A DNA stretch of 37,805 bases from Chloroflexota bacterium (GCA_016210565.1 JACQUA010000128.1:1-37805), one strand, 5' to 3'; positions 8,120 to 16,797 are shown, counted from the stretch's first letter. Program-made: numbers and translations. The notes: generated by a model not told the origin, from the sequence alone.

Positions 8120-9690
8120 TGCATGCAATCAAGAAAATCGAGTTCGGCGATTTCCAAACGCCGCTGGAACTAGCCCTTGGCATCACGGCTTTCCTCTTGG
8201 ATAGCGGTGAGGAGCCTGATTGTGTTGTTGAGCCCTCCTGCGGTCGGGGCAGCTTCGTCATTGCAGCGATGGAACGCTTTCCACGGGCAAAGGCTGTGTA
8301 TGGTTTCGACATCAATGCTGACTACGTCCGTGAGGCGAAGGACAGGGGCAGGCATCGGACCAAGACAAGAATCCATCTCGAATGCTGCGACTTCTTTCAC
8401 GTCGATTGGACTGCATTTTTGGATGCACTCCCCGGACGTATCCTGATCATAGGCAACCCTCCCTGGGTCACCAACGCGGCGCTCGGAGCGATGGGCAGCG
8501 ACAACCTTCCAGAGAAAACCAACTTTCAGGGGCGCAATGGCTTCGCAGCCAAGACCGGAAAGGCGAACTTCGACATTTCAGAGTGGATGCTGATCAAAAT
8601 CGCAGAAGCGTTGCACCAGCGCGCTGGATGCGTTGCAATGCTATGCAAGACATCTACGGCTCGGAAGACGCTACGCCACGCCTGGATAAACAAGTTAAAC
8701 ATCGGTCGCTGTTCTCTACACTTAATTGACGCAGATAAGTATTTCGGCGCTTCGGTTAGCGCCTGTTTGCTTCTCTTGCACACGGGAGTTATGGGGTCTG
8801 CTGCCTCTGCCGTGGTCTATCCCGACCTCTCCTTCAGTGGACGGATATCCACTATCGGCCTCGCAGGCAAGGAGTTGGTCGCCGACGTCGATGATTATCT
8901 CCGGTTCCGAGACATTGACGGCGCCTCGAACTACACCTGGCGCTCTGGTGTGAAACACGACGCAGTTGCAGTAATGGAGTTTACGCCAGACAATGGACAC
9001 TATGTAAATGGAAATCGTGAAAAGTGCTGGCTAGAGGAAACATACCTCTTCCCACTGCTCAAATCCTCAGATATTGCTAACGGACGTATCGCTCCCGAGA
9101 AGCGTGTTTTGCTCACGCAAAGGAAGCCGTCCAATGACACTGTCCCGATCAAGACGGTCGCGCCGAAGACGTGGGACTATCTTGTCGAACACGCGGACGC
9201 ATTAGACAGTAGGCGAAGCATTATCTACGACAAGCGACCACGCTTCTCAGTCTTTGGCGTGGGCGACTACACGTTCTCCCCCTGGAAAGTTGCCATATCC
9301 GGTCTGTACAAGAATTGCAGGTTTGAAGTTGTGGGTGAGCATCAAGGAAAACCCATTGTTTTGGATGATACCTGTTACTTTATCCCGTGTGCCTCAGAGA
9401 AAGAGGCACATTTTATCTGTGACCTGCTCAATTCTGATGTGTGTCAACGCTTCTTGCACTCGCTGGTCTTCTTCGACGCCAAGCGACCCATTACCATTGA
9501 CATCCTCAACCGTATTGATCTCAAACGGGTTGCGGAACATATGAACAGGTCAGAGGAGGCCAGAGAACTACTCGCTGGCGCGGGTAGATTCGAGGACGGA
9601 CAACTGCTCATGATTTTTGAGAAGAAAGCAGGGTACCGAACACAACGCCCCAGCCGCCGCGCCAAACCGAGCCGTGAAAGCCGGCGTTAG
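8119..9690 (+). CDS. Type II DNA adenine-N6 methyltransferase
   Basis: 523 residues. The ATG overlaps the endonuclease stop (TGATG), indicating translational coupling. SAM-binding motif I is EPSCGRGSF at 38-46; the catalytic motif IV is NPPW at 113-116, typical of N6-adenine (or N4-cytosine) amino-methyltransferases with motif I first. The C-terminal half (about 250-500) would hold target recognition. It protects host DNA from the partner nuclease at 7442. The coding sequence is visibly less GC-rich than its neighbours, with many A/T third positions, suggesting horizontal acquisition. It appears intact, so the host would remain methylated even if the nuclease is dead. Confidence 0.88.
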   Translation: MHAIKKIEFGDFQTPLELALGITAFLLDSGEEPDCVVEPSCGRGSFVIAAMERFPRAKAVYGFDINADYVREAKDRGRHRTKTRIHLECCDFFHVDWTAFLDALPGRILIIGNPPWVTNAALGAMGSDNLPEKTNFQGRNGFAAKTGKANFDISEWMLIKIAEALHQRAGCVAMLCKTSTARKTLRHAWINKLNIGRCSLHLIDADKYFGASVSACLLLLHTGVMGSAASAVVYPDLSFSGRISTIGLAGKELVADVDDYLRFRDIDGASNYTWRSGVKHDAVAVMEFTPDNGHYVNGNREKCWLEETYLFPLLKSSDIANGRIAPEKRVLLTQRKPSNDTVPIKTVAPKTWDYLVEHADALDSRRSIIYDKRPRFSVFGVGDYTFSPWKVAISGLYKNCRFEVVGEHQGKPIVLDDTCYFIPCASEKEAHFICDLLNSDVCQRFLHSLVFFDAKRPITIDILNRIDLKRVAEHMNRSEEARELLAGAGRFEDGQLLMIFEKKAGYRTQRPSRRAKPSRESRR

Positions 9691-9776
9691 GCTGATTTTG
9701 GCCTCAAAAAGAGGCGGAACTGACGAGAAGAAAAGGGTTCGCCGGGTCTGGAACAGAGAAAGGGACAGGTTGGCCC

Positions 9777-10136
9777 ATGTACCACGTGGACTTCATAACG
9801 ACCGAGCACAGCGCAAAGGACCTGATTGTATCTTTTGCCATCATCGAAGAAGGTTCGCCGGGGGACGTGCTCAGCCTCACCCTGCGGCGCACGCCCGAGT
9901 ATGAGTTCATCTTCGACCCCGAGGAGCGAGGCGTCAGCGTCGACTGGGAACAAGACGAAAAGAAAAACGAATATCTGCTGGCGGTCGAGCGCTCGGGAAA
10001 GACCGTCAAGCTCAAGACCACGAACAGAAGGTTCACGCTGGATGTCTCCTGCGTTGCCGCCAAGGAATTGGACCGCATGGGCCAGGTGCTTCGCAAGATG
10101 AATTTCGACAAGAGGCTCGAACTGAAAGGGATATGA
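9777..10136 (+). CDS. Unrecognised 119-residue protein
   Basis: Starts at ATG 9777 after a purine-rich stretch (agaaagggacagg). The protein is acidic and lacks signal or membrane segments. The pattern of alternating strands ('YHVDFITTEHSAKDLIVSFAI', 'KTVKLKTTNRRFTLDVS') suggests a small beta-rich fold. It lies between the methyltransferase and an isochorismatase-type gene, and its base composition resembles the latter side, so it probably belongs to the core genome. I recognise no family. Confidence 0.65.
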   Translation: MYHVDFITTEHSAKDLIVSFAIIEEGSPGDVLSLTLRRTPEYEFIFDPEERGVSVDWEQDEKKNEYLLAVERSGKTVKLKTTNRRFTLDVSCVAAKELDRMGQVLRKMNFDKRLELKGI

Positions 10137-10177
10137 CGGACGGATTTCAAGGAAATCAGCCATGCGCCGATGGTAAT

Positions 10178-10295
10178 GTCATTCTGAGCGAAGACGAGCG
10201 CAAGCGAGTCGCAGTCGAAGAATCTTTCCAGTCCGAGCGACAAGGACGCTTCGCCTGCCCCTTCGCTTCGCTCGGGGCTCCGGCTCAGGGTGACA
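10178..10295 (-). repeat. REP-A repeat, reverse orientation
   Basis: Runs 'gtcattctgagcgaag..gcagtcgaagaatctttc..cgcctgccccttcgcttcgctcgggg..ctcagggtgaca', the reverse orientation of the copy at 14217. Its last bases contain an in-frame GTG that could be mistaken for the start of the next gene. Confidence 0.8.
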
Positions 10296-10325
10296 GTCGA
10301 CACTCTCTCAGCAAGGAGTTCCCCG

Positions 10326-10982
10326 GTGCTCAACGATGTCGATAAGAACGAATTGAAGGCGATCCTCAAGCCAGAACAAGCTCTGGTCGTCGTCATCGAC
10401 ATGCAGAACGATTTCTGTGCGCCGAACGGCGCCATGGACCTCGCCTGCAAGAACAGGCCGGGAGAAGACCTGACCCTCATTCAAGGAATGGCGCCGGTCC
10501 TGAGGGAGTTCCTGCACCGGGCGAGAACCAAGGGCGTCCGGGTGGCCTTCGTCCAGAACCTGCGCGACCCATCGGGCTTGTCCGCCCCGTATAAATCTCT
10601 TTTTGCCCGCAGGAAATGGGGTAACAGTTGTCAACCGGGCACCTGGGGCGCCGATTTCTATGAGGTCACCACGCCGGCAGAGCAGGACAGGCGATTTACC
10701 AAATTCAGGTACAGTATTTTCACCAACCCCGACTTCCCCACCTACCTGAGGATGAACAGAATAGAGGCCCTCGTGGTCACCGGCGTGGGGACGCCTGTTT
10801 GCGTTGAATCCACGGTGCGGGATGCCTTCATGGCCGATTTTCACGTCGTGGTGCCGCGGGACTGCGTGGCGACTTACTCCAGGGAACTGCACGAGAATTC
10901 CCTCCGCATTATGGGCCGGAATTTTGCCTGGGTAGTGGACTCAGCCGACGTCATCGCAGCGTGGCCGCCGCAGGGGGTTTAG
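10326..10982 (+). CDS. Cysteine hydrolase of the isochorismatase family
   Basis: 218 residues from GTG 10326, chosen because AAGGAG lies seven bases upstream; an earlier GTG at 10290 belongs to a repeat. The fold is the alpha/beta isochorismatase-like hydrolase. The catalytic triad is visible: D25 (VVVIDMQNDF), K126 (FTKFRYSIF) and C159 (TGVGTPVCVESTVRDA). Family members hydrolyse amides or ureido groups (nicotinamide, N-carbamoyl compounds, biuret, peroxyureidoacrylate) or isochorismate. The preserved cysteine favours an amidase-type reaction. Substrate cannot be told from sequence. It stands alone between repeats. Confidence 0.9.
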   Translation: MLNDVDKNELKAILKPEQALVVVIDMQNDFCAPNGAMDLACKNRPGEDLTLIQGMAPVLREFLHRARTKGVRVAFVQNLRDPSGLSAPYKSLFARRKWGNSCQPGTWGADFYEVTTPAEQDRRFTKFRYSIFTNPDFPTYLRMNRIEALVVTGVGTPVCVESTVRDAFMADFHVVVPRDCVATYSRELHENSLRIMGRNFAWVVDSADVIAAWPPQGV

Positions 10983-11070
10983 ACCGTAGCGACAGGGCTT
11001 GTCCCTCGCGTATGCCTGTCGGCAGCCAATCCCGCTTTCGACACCCCAAGGGGTGTCGCTACGGGGACCG
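10983..11070. repeat. Family D repeat ('cgtagcgacaggg..ggggtgtcgctacgg')
   Basis: Two inverted arms, 'cgtagcgacagggcttgtccct' and 'cgacaccccaaggggtgtcgctacgg', surround a short centre containing 'gcagccaatcccg'. It starts directly behind a stop codon. The remaining 11071-11287 is AT-richer and probably holds the rubrerythrin promoter, but I could not fix a convincing -35/-10 pair. Confidence 0.7.
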
Positions 11071-11287
11071 GGCATTGCCTGCAATCCGGCAATCCTGTAG
11101 AATGGCAGCATAGCGCTCAGGAACAACCCGGACAATAGACCACGAGATTGACACAAGATTTTCACGAGATTTGCTTACGTATTTATTTCAGATCCAGTGT
11201 TCATCTGGTGAAATCTTGTGGTTCCGTTTACGAAAGTGCACCGTTGATCAAGCTGATCACGGACAATTATATAACAGGAGGCGCCAC

Positions 11288-11791
11288 ATGAGTCATACCG
11301 AACAGAACCTGGATGCCGCCTTCGCCGGCGAAAGCCAGGCCAACCGCAGATACCTCTTTTTCGCCGAACAGGCCGATCAGGAGGGACTGAAGCAGATCGC
11401 CCGCCAGTTCCGCGCCGCCGCCGAAGCCGAAACGGTGCACGCCCGCAACCACTTCAAGGTGAGGGGGGGCGTGAAAACCACCGCAGCCAACCTCCAGGCC
11501 GCCATCGACGGGGAATACTACGAGTTCTCCAAGATGTACCCGGGATTCCTCAAGCAGGCGGAAGCCGAGGGACAGGCCGGGGCCTCCGACAGCTTCGACC
11601 TGGCCAACCGGGTAGAGCAGGTGCACCACAAGCTATTCAGGGATGCCCTCTACAGTCTGGAAAAAGGCCAGGCTCTGGAGCTGAAGCCCTTCCATGTTTG
11701 CCAGCGGTGCGGCAACACCGTTGAAGGCGAACCCCCGGCGAAATGTCCCGTCTGCGGGGCGACACGGGCAAGCTTCAAGCCGGTGGAATAG
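11288..11791 (+). CDS. rbr: Rubrerythrin
   Basis: 167 residues; ATG 11288 follows AGGAGG with a six-base spacer. It is a cytoplasmic non-haem di-iron peroxidase that reduces hydrogen peroxide in anaerobes and oxygen-sensitive bacteria. Di-iron ligands are in place: E15 (GESQANRRY), E48xxH51, E76/E79 (DGEYYEF) and E110xxH113. A C-terminal rubredoxin domain provides C138xxC141 and C153xxC156. Length and domain order are those of classical rubrerythrin. It is a single gene and implies an anaerobic or microaerobic lifestyle, consistent with the other redox enzymes here. Confidence 0.97.
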   Translation: MSHTEQNLDAAFAGESQANRRYLFFAEQADQEGLKQIARQFRAAAEAETVHARNHFKVRGGVKTTAANLQAAIDGEYYEFSKMYPGFLKQAEAEGQAGASDSFDLANRVEQVHHKLFRDALYSLEKGQALELKPFHVCQRCGNTVEGEPPAKCPVCGATRASFKPVE

Positions 11792-11803
11792 GCAGGTTTC
11801 CGT

Positions 11804-12034
11804 AGCCGCACCCTTTACGGGTGCGCACGTAGCCGGGTTGCCCCAGCCGCACCCTTTACGGGTGCGTACCCACTGAAGACGTAAGGCGGGTTAAGCGTCC
11901 CGATGCTATCGGGACGCTTAACCCACCGCGCTGCCTGGTTGGCCTTCACAGCTTTGTTCTTCTCTTGTCATTGTGGTGGGTTCGCACAGCCACCCTGCAT
12001 CCCTCCTCCAATCTGCGCTTAACCCACCCTACCG
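11804..12034. repeat. Repeat cluster: 22-bp direct repeats, 17-bp hairpin, family B unit
   Basis: A 22-base unit (agccgcaccctttacgggtgcg) occurs at 11804-11825 and again at 11845-11866, each containing a GCACCC/GGGTGC stem. At 11888-11924 a perfect 17-bp stem (GGGTTAAGCGTCCCGAT) closes a three-base loop. At 11974-12034 a family B unit ends in gcgcttaacccaccctacc. There is no gene. Confidence 0.8.
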
Positions 12035-12036
12035 GA

Positions 12037-12309
12037 CTACTCGCTACTCACTACTCGATAGCCCCGCCGCAACTCGAATACTACCGGGTTCCCGGGATCG
12101 GGACAGGCCACCATAGCCCGGTCCGGGTCTGCCTCCCACGGAAACACGCCGCCGAACTGGAGCACCTGGGCAAAGGGAAACAACGTGTAGTGCGCCCAGG
12201 CGCAGAGTCCGTGCGGCGTGACCTGACCGATCACGAACTCGTCGCCCGCCTTGTGCCCCGCGGCGCACGTCCCTTTCTGAGAAACCACCCTGGCAATAAT
12301 ATCGGCCAT
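12037..12309 (-). CDS. TIGR04076-family small protein
   Basis: 90 residues; ATG at 12309 has AAGGAG seven bases upstream. It matches the uncharacterised TIGR04076 pattern: a cysteine after the first strand (C15), 'GDEFVIG', 'TPHGLCAWAHYTLFPFAQVLQFGG', then an acidic turn with 'ACPDPGNPVVFELRR'. Cysteines C15, C36 and C69 are in the same places as in the two homologues at 30084 and 30452, suggesting a metal site or redox role. The family has no established function. The C-terminus abuts a repeat. Confidence 0.82.
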   Translation of the reverse strand: MADIIARVVSQKGTCAAGHKAGDEFVIGQVTPHGLCAWAHYTLFPFAQVLQFGGVFPWEADPDRAMVACPDPGNPVVFELRRGYRVVSSE

Positions 12310-12358
12310 CGTTTGACTCCTTAAGCAGCTTTCGCACTTGCCTGCATATTGTAACACC

Positions 12359-12445
12359 GCCCGTAGCGGCCCGCGATGGATCGGGGTCGTACCCCTGCCT
12401 GCTTCCAATCAAGCTTTCGACACCCACAAGGGGTGTCGCTACGGG
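12359..12445. repeat. Family D repeat
   Basis: Arms 'cgtagcggcccgcgatggatcggggtcgt' and 'cgacacccacaaggggtgtcgctacggg' flank 'cctgcttccaatcaagctt'. The right arm is a hairpin (GACACCC..GGGTGTC). It resembles the units at 10983, 24080 and 37288. Confidence 0.7.
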
Positions 12446-12486
12446 AGCGCCCCAAAAAATAGGTATTCAATTAGTTACTTCCACGC

Positions 12487-12515
12487 TTGACACCAGCAAG
12501 GAACGTCCTCATAAT
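12487..12515 (+). promoter_or_regulatory. Promoter of the subtilisin-like protease gene
   Basis: TTGACA at 12487-12492 and CATAAT at 12510-12515 lie 17 bases apart. Transcription would start near 12522, about 30 bases before the chosen start codon and ahead of the AGGAGG at 12536. Confidence 0.7.
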
Positions 12516-12551
12516 GGTAATATCTTAACGTTTACAGGAGGAATGCGAACA

Positions 12552-13745
12552 GTGCTCAAGAAGCCCATGTTCCACATAATATCGATAGTTCTGGCGGTCC
12601 TGGCCGTTTTGTTCCTGGGTCCGTCCCAGGCATTTACCGGCCCGCAGCCGGCCCAGAGCAAAGGGGGCCATGCCGCGGAAGAGATCCTGGTGAAGTTCAA
12701 AACGGGGACTTCCGACCAGGAGAAGAACGAAACACACCGAAAACATGGCGGCCAGGTCATCGAAGTGATTCCCCAGTTGGGCATCCAGGTGATCAGGGTG
12801 GACCGGGACAAGGAAGAAGAGAAGAAGCAGTCCTACAAAGCAGAGAGGACCGTCGAGTTTGCCGAACTGAACTATGAAGTCTATGCTGTCGGTACCCCTG
12901 ACGACACGTATTTTGGAAACCAGTGGGGGATGACCAAAATCCAGGCACCCGAGGCCTGGGACCTGACCACCGGGTCTTCGGCCATCAAGATCGCCATTGC
13001 CGACACCGGTATCGACCAGGACCACGAAGACCTCAAGACCAAAATCGTCGCCAACAAGAATTTCACGCGCAGCCGGACAGTCGATGATAAGTACGGACAT
13101 GGGACCCATGTGGCCGGGATAGCCGCCGCGGCGACGAACAACGCCAAAGGCGTGGCGGGGGTGGGCTACAACTCTGTGCTTATGAACGTGAAGGTGCTGG
13201 GTGACAACGGCAGCGGCACTACTAGCTGGGTGGCCAGCGGCATAACCTGGGCCGCCGATAACGGGGCGAAAGTCATCAACCTGAGCCTGGGTGCCTCTTC
13301 CGGTTCCAGCACCCTCGAGAATGCCGTCAACTACGCCTGGGGTAAAGGCGTGGTTATCGTTGCCGCCGCAGGCAATAGTAACACCAGCGCCCCCCTCTAT
13401 CCGGCCTACTACAGCAACGTCATCGCCGTGGCCGCCACCGACAGCAATGACACCAAGGCGTATTTCTCCAGTTATGGTACCTGGGTTGACGTTGCGGCGC
13501 CCGGGCTGAGCATATACTCCACCATGCCCAACCACAACAACATGATCGGCATCAAGAACTACGGCTACCTCAGCGGCACTTCCATGGCGACCCCCCACGT
13601 GGCCGGAGTCGCGGCCCTGGTGGCCGCCGCATTCCCCGGCATGACCAATGCCGACATCAGGGCTAAAATACAGGGGACTACCGATCCGACTAATGGCTTC
13701 TCCACCCCCCTGGGCCGTATCAACGCCTATAGGGCCGTGCAGTAG
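12552..13745 (+). CDS. Secreted subtilisin-like serine protease (S8, thermitase-like)
   Basis: 397 residues from GTG 12552. An ATG at 12543 is in frame, but AGGAGG ends one base before it; the GTG has a workable ten-base spacing. Residues 1-27 form a signal peptide (HIISIVLAVLAVLFLGPSQA). About 40-110 is an I9-like propeptide ('EILVKFK..QLGIQVIRV'). The protease domain follows with the triad D151 (IADTGID), H183 (YGHGTHVAGI) and S344 (SGTSMATPHVAG), and the oxyanion-hole N275 (AAAGN). It should be exported, self-processed and degrade proteins outside the membrane. There is no anchor or extra C-terminal domain. Its stop codon TAG is the first base triplet of a heptamer tandem repeat. Confidence 0.94.
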   Translation: MLKKPMFHIISIVLAVLAVLFLGPSQAFTGPQPAQSKGGHAAEEILVKFKTGTSDQEKNETHRKHGGQVIEVIPQLGIQVIRVDRDKEEEKKQSYKAERTVEFAELNYEVYAVGTPDDTYFGNQWGMTKIQAPEAWDLTTGSSAIKIAIADTGIDQDHEDLKTKIVANKNFTRSRTVDDKYGHGTHVAGIAAAATNNAKGVAGVGYNSVLMNVKVLGDNGSGTTSWVASGITWAADNGAKVINLSLGASSGSSTLENAVNYAWGKGVVIVAAAGNSNTSAPLYPAYYSNVIAVAATDSNDTKAYFSSYGTWVDVAAPGLSIYSTMPNHNNMIGIKNYGYLSGTSMATPHVAGVAALVAAAFPGMTNADIRAKIQGTTDPTNGFSTPLGRINAYRAVQ

Positions 13746-13812
13746 AGTCTAGAGTGTAGAGTCTAGAGTCTAGAGTGTAGAGTCTAGAGTCTAGAGTCCA
13801 GAGTCCAGAGTC
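13743..13812 (+). repeat. Heptanucleotide tandem repeat (TAGAGTC)n, about 10 copies
   Basis: Seven-base units tagagtc/tagagtg/cagagtc follow each other without gaps. The first unit supplies the TAG stop of the protease gene. A related but more degraded GACTCNN array is at 37325-37355, behind another gene's stop. Confidence 0.9.
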
Positions 13813-13815
13813 TGA

Positions 13816-13853
13816 GCCGGCAGTCGAGCAGTATACACTGCTCGACTGCCGGC
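13816..13853. terminator. Strong 17-bp hairpin behind the protease gene
   Basis: GCCGGCAGTCGAGCAGT and its exact complement surround a four-base loop (ATAC). No T-run follows, so intrinsic termination is uncertain; it could instead block exonucleases or be a repeat element. A second hairpin (GAACAGGCT-ttcc-AGCCTGTTC) lies near 13870. Confidence 0.5.
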
Positions 13854-14216
13854 CGCTTGTACGAACCGGTAGAACAGGCTTTCCAGCCTGTTCCCCATTC
13901 CGTTCCGGCCTGTTCACAGAACCCACCCTGCAAAAGTTGCAGCGGCCTGTGGGTCGACGGGTGACACCGCGTCCCCATACCCGATCTTCGCGCCAGATGG
14001 AAAGTCAGACGGAAACCCGGTTGCCGTTTTGCTCATCCCCACCCCCCCCCGCGCCCGTAAAATACCGGCCTGCCCTTGTGCATTTCGATGCCTTAGAGCG
14101 GCTCATGCCCGTCACCGAACAAATATGCGCCCGGCATCTATGCACGCCCTGGCAAAGAGGCGCACAAAAGCGGGCGGCAGGTATTGTCCCGTTCAAGGCA
14201 ACAACCCTCGCTACGA
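13854..14216. other. Non-coding stretch without recognisable gene
   Basis: About 360 bases between hairpins and a REP-A copy. I see a C-run (cccccccccc) near 14040 and small hairpins (ctgcaaaagttgcag), but no open frame with a ribosome site or recognisable protein sequence. Confidence 0.5.
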
Positions 14217-14402
14217 AAATGTCACCCTGAGCCGAAGCCCTGAGCGAAGCGAAGGGGCAGGCGAAGGGTCTTTCGTCCCGCTCCACACCCCAAAAGAACT
14301 TGTCCTGAGCACAGCGAAGGATTCTTCGACTATCCCGATTCTATCGGGACTGCGCTCGCTTCGCTCAAGAATGACAGACGGCGCACCATTTTCATCGTTC
14401 AT
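14217..14402 (+). repeat. REP-A repeat, full length
   Basis: Longest complete copy: starts 'aaaatgtcaccctgagccgaag', contains 'gcgaaggattcttcgactatcccgat', and ends 'cgcttcgctcaagaatgacag..cattttcatcgttcatgg'. The start (gtcaccctgag) and end (ctcaagaatgac) are near complements, so the unit can fold on itself. Confidence 0.8.
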
Positions 14403-14453
14403 GGCCAGCCCCTGGGCGCATGGGTGATTGAATGGCCATCCCACGCTTAGAAA

Positions 14454-14462
14454 TGTTATAAT
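14454..14462 (+). promoter_or_regulatory. Extended -10 promoter element ahead of SBP1
   Basis: TGTTATAAT is a perfect extended -10 (TG-n-TATAAT). No good -35 lies at normal spacing; a TTGAAT at 14428 is 23 bases away. The leader to the gene at 14571 would be about 100 bases. Confidence 0.5.
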
Positions 14463-14570
14463 CCGATAGACGCAGCCATTTGGCCGTCTAAGCCGGCGTG
14501 CTCCCCGATAAGCCATGGCTCGCTGTGTTGACGGTCCCGCCGGAGCGAAAGACCGAACAGGAGGACACAA

Positions 14571-15722
14571 ATGAACGGAAAAACGATTGGCAAAGCGACT
14601 TTTGTAGGGATCGTCTGCTCTATCCTGATTCTCCTATCCTGCGCTCCCCCGCAGGCGCCCGTTCCCCCGGATAAAGCTCCCGGGGCCGCCGTGGCGATCC
14701 AGCAGCAGGGATGGGAACAGGACTGGCAGAAAGCCATTGCGGCCGCCAGGCAAGAGGGGCCGCTCGTCATCTACGTTTCAGGCGCCAGCGCCGAGCTCCG
14801 CCAGGAAATGACCAAGGGCTTCAAGAACAAGTTCGGGCTGGATGTGGAGTGGCTGGAAGGGAAAAGCGCGGAACTCATCGCGAAGATCCTCCAGGAGCGG
14901 CGGGCGGGGCTATTCATTCCCGATCTTATCATGGGTTCAACCACCAGGCAGCAGACCATACTCAAGCCCGAGGGAGTGCTGGACCCCATAAAGCCCCTGC
15001 TGGTCCTGCCGGAGGTACTGGACAAGAAGGTCTGGTTCGGAGGCGACATAGCCTGGGTGGACAACGAGAAAATGTACACCATTAACGCCACTCTGGCCCC
15101 CGACTACCTGCTAACGATAAATACCAGCATCGTAAAACCCGACGATATCAAGTCCTACAATGACCTGCTTGCCCCCCGCTGGAAAGGGCAGATTACCATG
15201 TTGAACCCCGGCGGCAGTCTGAAGCCATTCAGCGAGATACTTCTCGTCATGGGTCCGGACTGGTGGCGCAAGCTGGTGCAGCAGGAGCCTGCCCTGACCG
15301 ATAACCAGAGGGTGGCCTACGAGTGGGTCGCCCGCGGCAAATACCCTATCGGTATCCTTGGCAGCGCCTCCGTCCGGCAGGAATTCATCACCGCAGGGGC
15401 GCCGATGGCCAAGGTGATCCCCAAAGAAGGAAGCTTCCTCGGCGGGGTGGCCAACGCCACCTCCCTCATGAACCGCGCCCCCCGGCCCAATGCCGCGAAG
15501 GTATTCGTCAACTGGTATCTGAGCAAAGAGGGAGCCGCCCTCCAGAGCCGGGTTGCCGTGGCGCAGTCCGCCAGGTTGGATGTACCCACCGATCATTTGA
15601 CTCCTGACTCCATGCGCGATCCCTCGGCGACGTACGTGTCGGTGGAAACCGAGGAGTTCTACATGAAGGCGGCTAACGATAATACGCTCGCGCTCCAGAT
15701 ATTCGCTCCCCTGGTAAAGTGA
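14571..15722 (+). CDS. Iron-type ABC transporter substrate-binding lipoprotein (SBP1)
   Basis: 383 residues; ATG follows AGGAGG with a six-base gap. The N-terminal helix ends in lipobox LLSC (C24), so the mature protein is lipid-anchored on the cell surface. It then has a short proline-rich linker and a two-lobed binding domain of the Fe3+/polyamine-type family ('EGPLVIYVSGASAEL', 'WKGQITMLNPGG', 'VNWYLSKEGAALQSR'). No permease or ATPase gene is in the window, so it is an orphan receptor. The paralogue at 27728 shares the whole layout including 'NRAPxPNAxxVFxNW' and the C-terminus IFAPLVK. Ligand is unknown; ferric iron or another anion/metal complex is possible. Confidence 0.9.
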   Translation: MNGKTIGKATFVGIVCSILILLSCAPPQAPVPPDKAPGAAVAIQQQGWEQDWQKAIAAARQEGPLVIYVSGASAELRQEMTKGFKNKFGLDVEWLEGKSAELIAKILQERRAGLFIPDLIMGSTTRQQTILKPEGVLDPIKPLLVLPEVLDKKVWFGGDIAWVDNEKMYTINATLAPDYLLTINTSIVKPDDIKSYNDLLAPRWKGQITMLNPGGSLKPFSEILLVMGPDWWRKLVQQEPALTDNQRVAYEWVARGKYPIGILGSASVRQEFITAGAPMAKVIPKEGSFLGGVANATSLMNRAPRPNAAKVFVNWYLSKEGAALQSRVAVAQSARLDVPTDHLTPDSMRDPSATYVSVETEEFYMKAANDNTLALQIFAPLVK

Positions 15723-15725
15723 AAC

Positions 15726-15889
15726 CGTAGGGTGGGTTAAGCACAGCGGGGCAGTGGTGTAGCTGGGTGACTGTGCGAACCCACCGGAGCGAGAAGAAGA
15801 ACAAAGCGATGATAGCCAACCAGGCGGAATGGTGGGTTCGCGCAACCTCCCGGGTCAGCACCACCCCATTTGCGCTTAACCCACCCTAG
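15726..15889. repeat. Facing pair of family B repeats
   Basis: A plus-oriented unit at 15726-15784 (cgtagggtgggttaagcaca..gcgaacccacc) faces a minus-oriented unit at 15831-15889 (ggtgggttcgcgcaacc..gcgcttaacccaccctag) across 46 bases. Together they could form a long stem. Confidence 0.8.
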
Positions 15890-15930
15890 ATGCCGGCTGA
15901 TAGCTGACTGCGGACAGCCGGGAGCAGGTT

Positions 15931-16736
15931 ATGACTGATCAGACCGCGTCAACAGACGCCATCGTAATTCACGCGGTGGGCAATGTTTCGCCGCGGCGCG
16001 TCGAGTACAGGGAACCCGTCGAATCCCTCTTCACCATGGCTCACCAAAAAATCAAGGAAGCCGATATTCCCTTTTGCCAGTTGGAGAGGATCTTTTCCAC
16101 CACGGGTTGCCTCCAGTACCGGGACTTCAATACCTGGTCGTCAAGGATCGACCCGGGAAATGTCAAGTCGCTGGTGTTTGGGGGATTCAACGTGGTGTCG
16201 CACGCCGGCAACCGCTGCTTCGACTGGGGACCCGAGGCCCTTCTCGAGTCCATCGATGTTATCCGCAGCCACGGCATGCAGGTGGTGGGCGCCGGCAAGG
16301 ACATCGCCGAAGCGAGGCAGCCGGCGATAGTGGAGCGAAAGGGTGTCAGGGTCGGCTTCCCGGCCTACAACTCGGTGTTGCCGGTCGAGTACGAGGCGCG
16401 GGAGGGAAAGCCCGGTTGCGCGCCTCTCCGCGTATCCACCTATTACGAGCCCCAGGGATACCAGCCGGGAACGCCGCCAAAGGTAATAACCATAGCCAGG
16501 GAAGACGATGTCCTGGCGATGGAAGAAGATATCCGCCGCCTGCGGGACCACGTGAACGCCGTTGCTGTTTCCGTTCACTGGGGGCACTGGGGATTGGGCA
16601 AGCGGGAAGCGCAGGCTACGTACCAGACAACCATCGGACACAGGGCTATCGAGGCCGGGGCGGACCTCATCATCGGGCATCACGGCCATACCCCCAGGGG
16701 CGAGTGGACGGGGACGAGGTAGTCGTCGGGGAATGA
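15931..16736 (+). pseudogene. CapA-like gene with large internal deletion (CapA1)
   Basis: The first 250 or so codons align with the intact CapA-like proteins at 22804 and 30834 ('AVGNVSPRRVEYREPVESL', 'SHAGNRCFDWG', 'HWGHWG', 'IIGHHGH'). Translation then stops at TAG 16722. The natural C-terminal segment VDGDEVVV is still present just behind the break, but in another frame, ending at TGA 16736. About 118 codons between HHGxxxRG and VDGDEVVV, present in the 30834 copy, are missing. The remaining protein lacks the end of the phosphatase-like domain, so I call it a pseudogene. It lies between SBP1 and the first UGSC gene. Confidence 0.85.
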
Positions 16737-16797
16737 CGGACCAAACCCAAATATCAAAAATCAAAATGATGCGCGCCATCAAGGATGAGAATGCGCT

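Noticed and set aside
13743..13812. CRISPR-like array
   Set aside because: Units are seven bases without spacers; it is a microsatellite. The other repeats are scattered hairpin elements, not regularly spaced, and no cas gene is present.
14428..14462. TTGAAT..TATAAT as a standard promoter of SBP1
   Set aside because: The spacer is 23 bases; only the extended -10 was kept.
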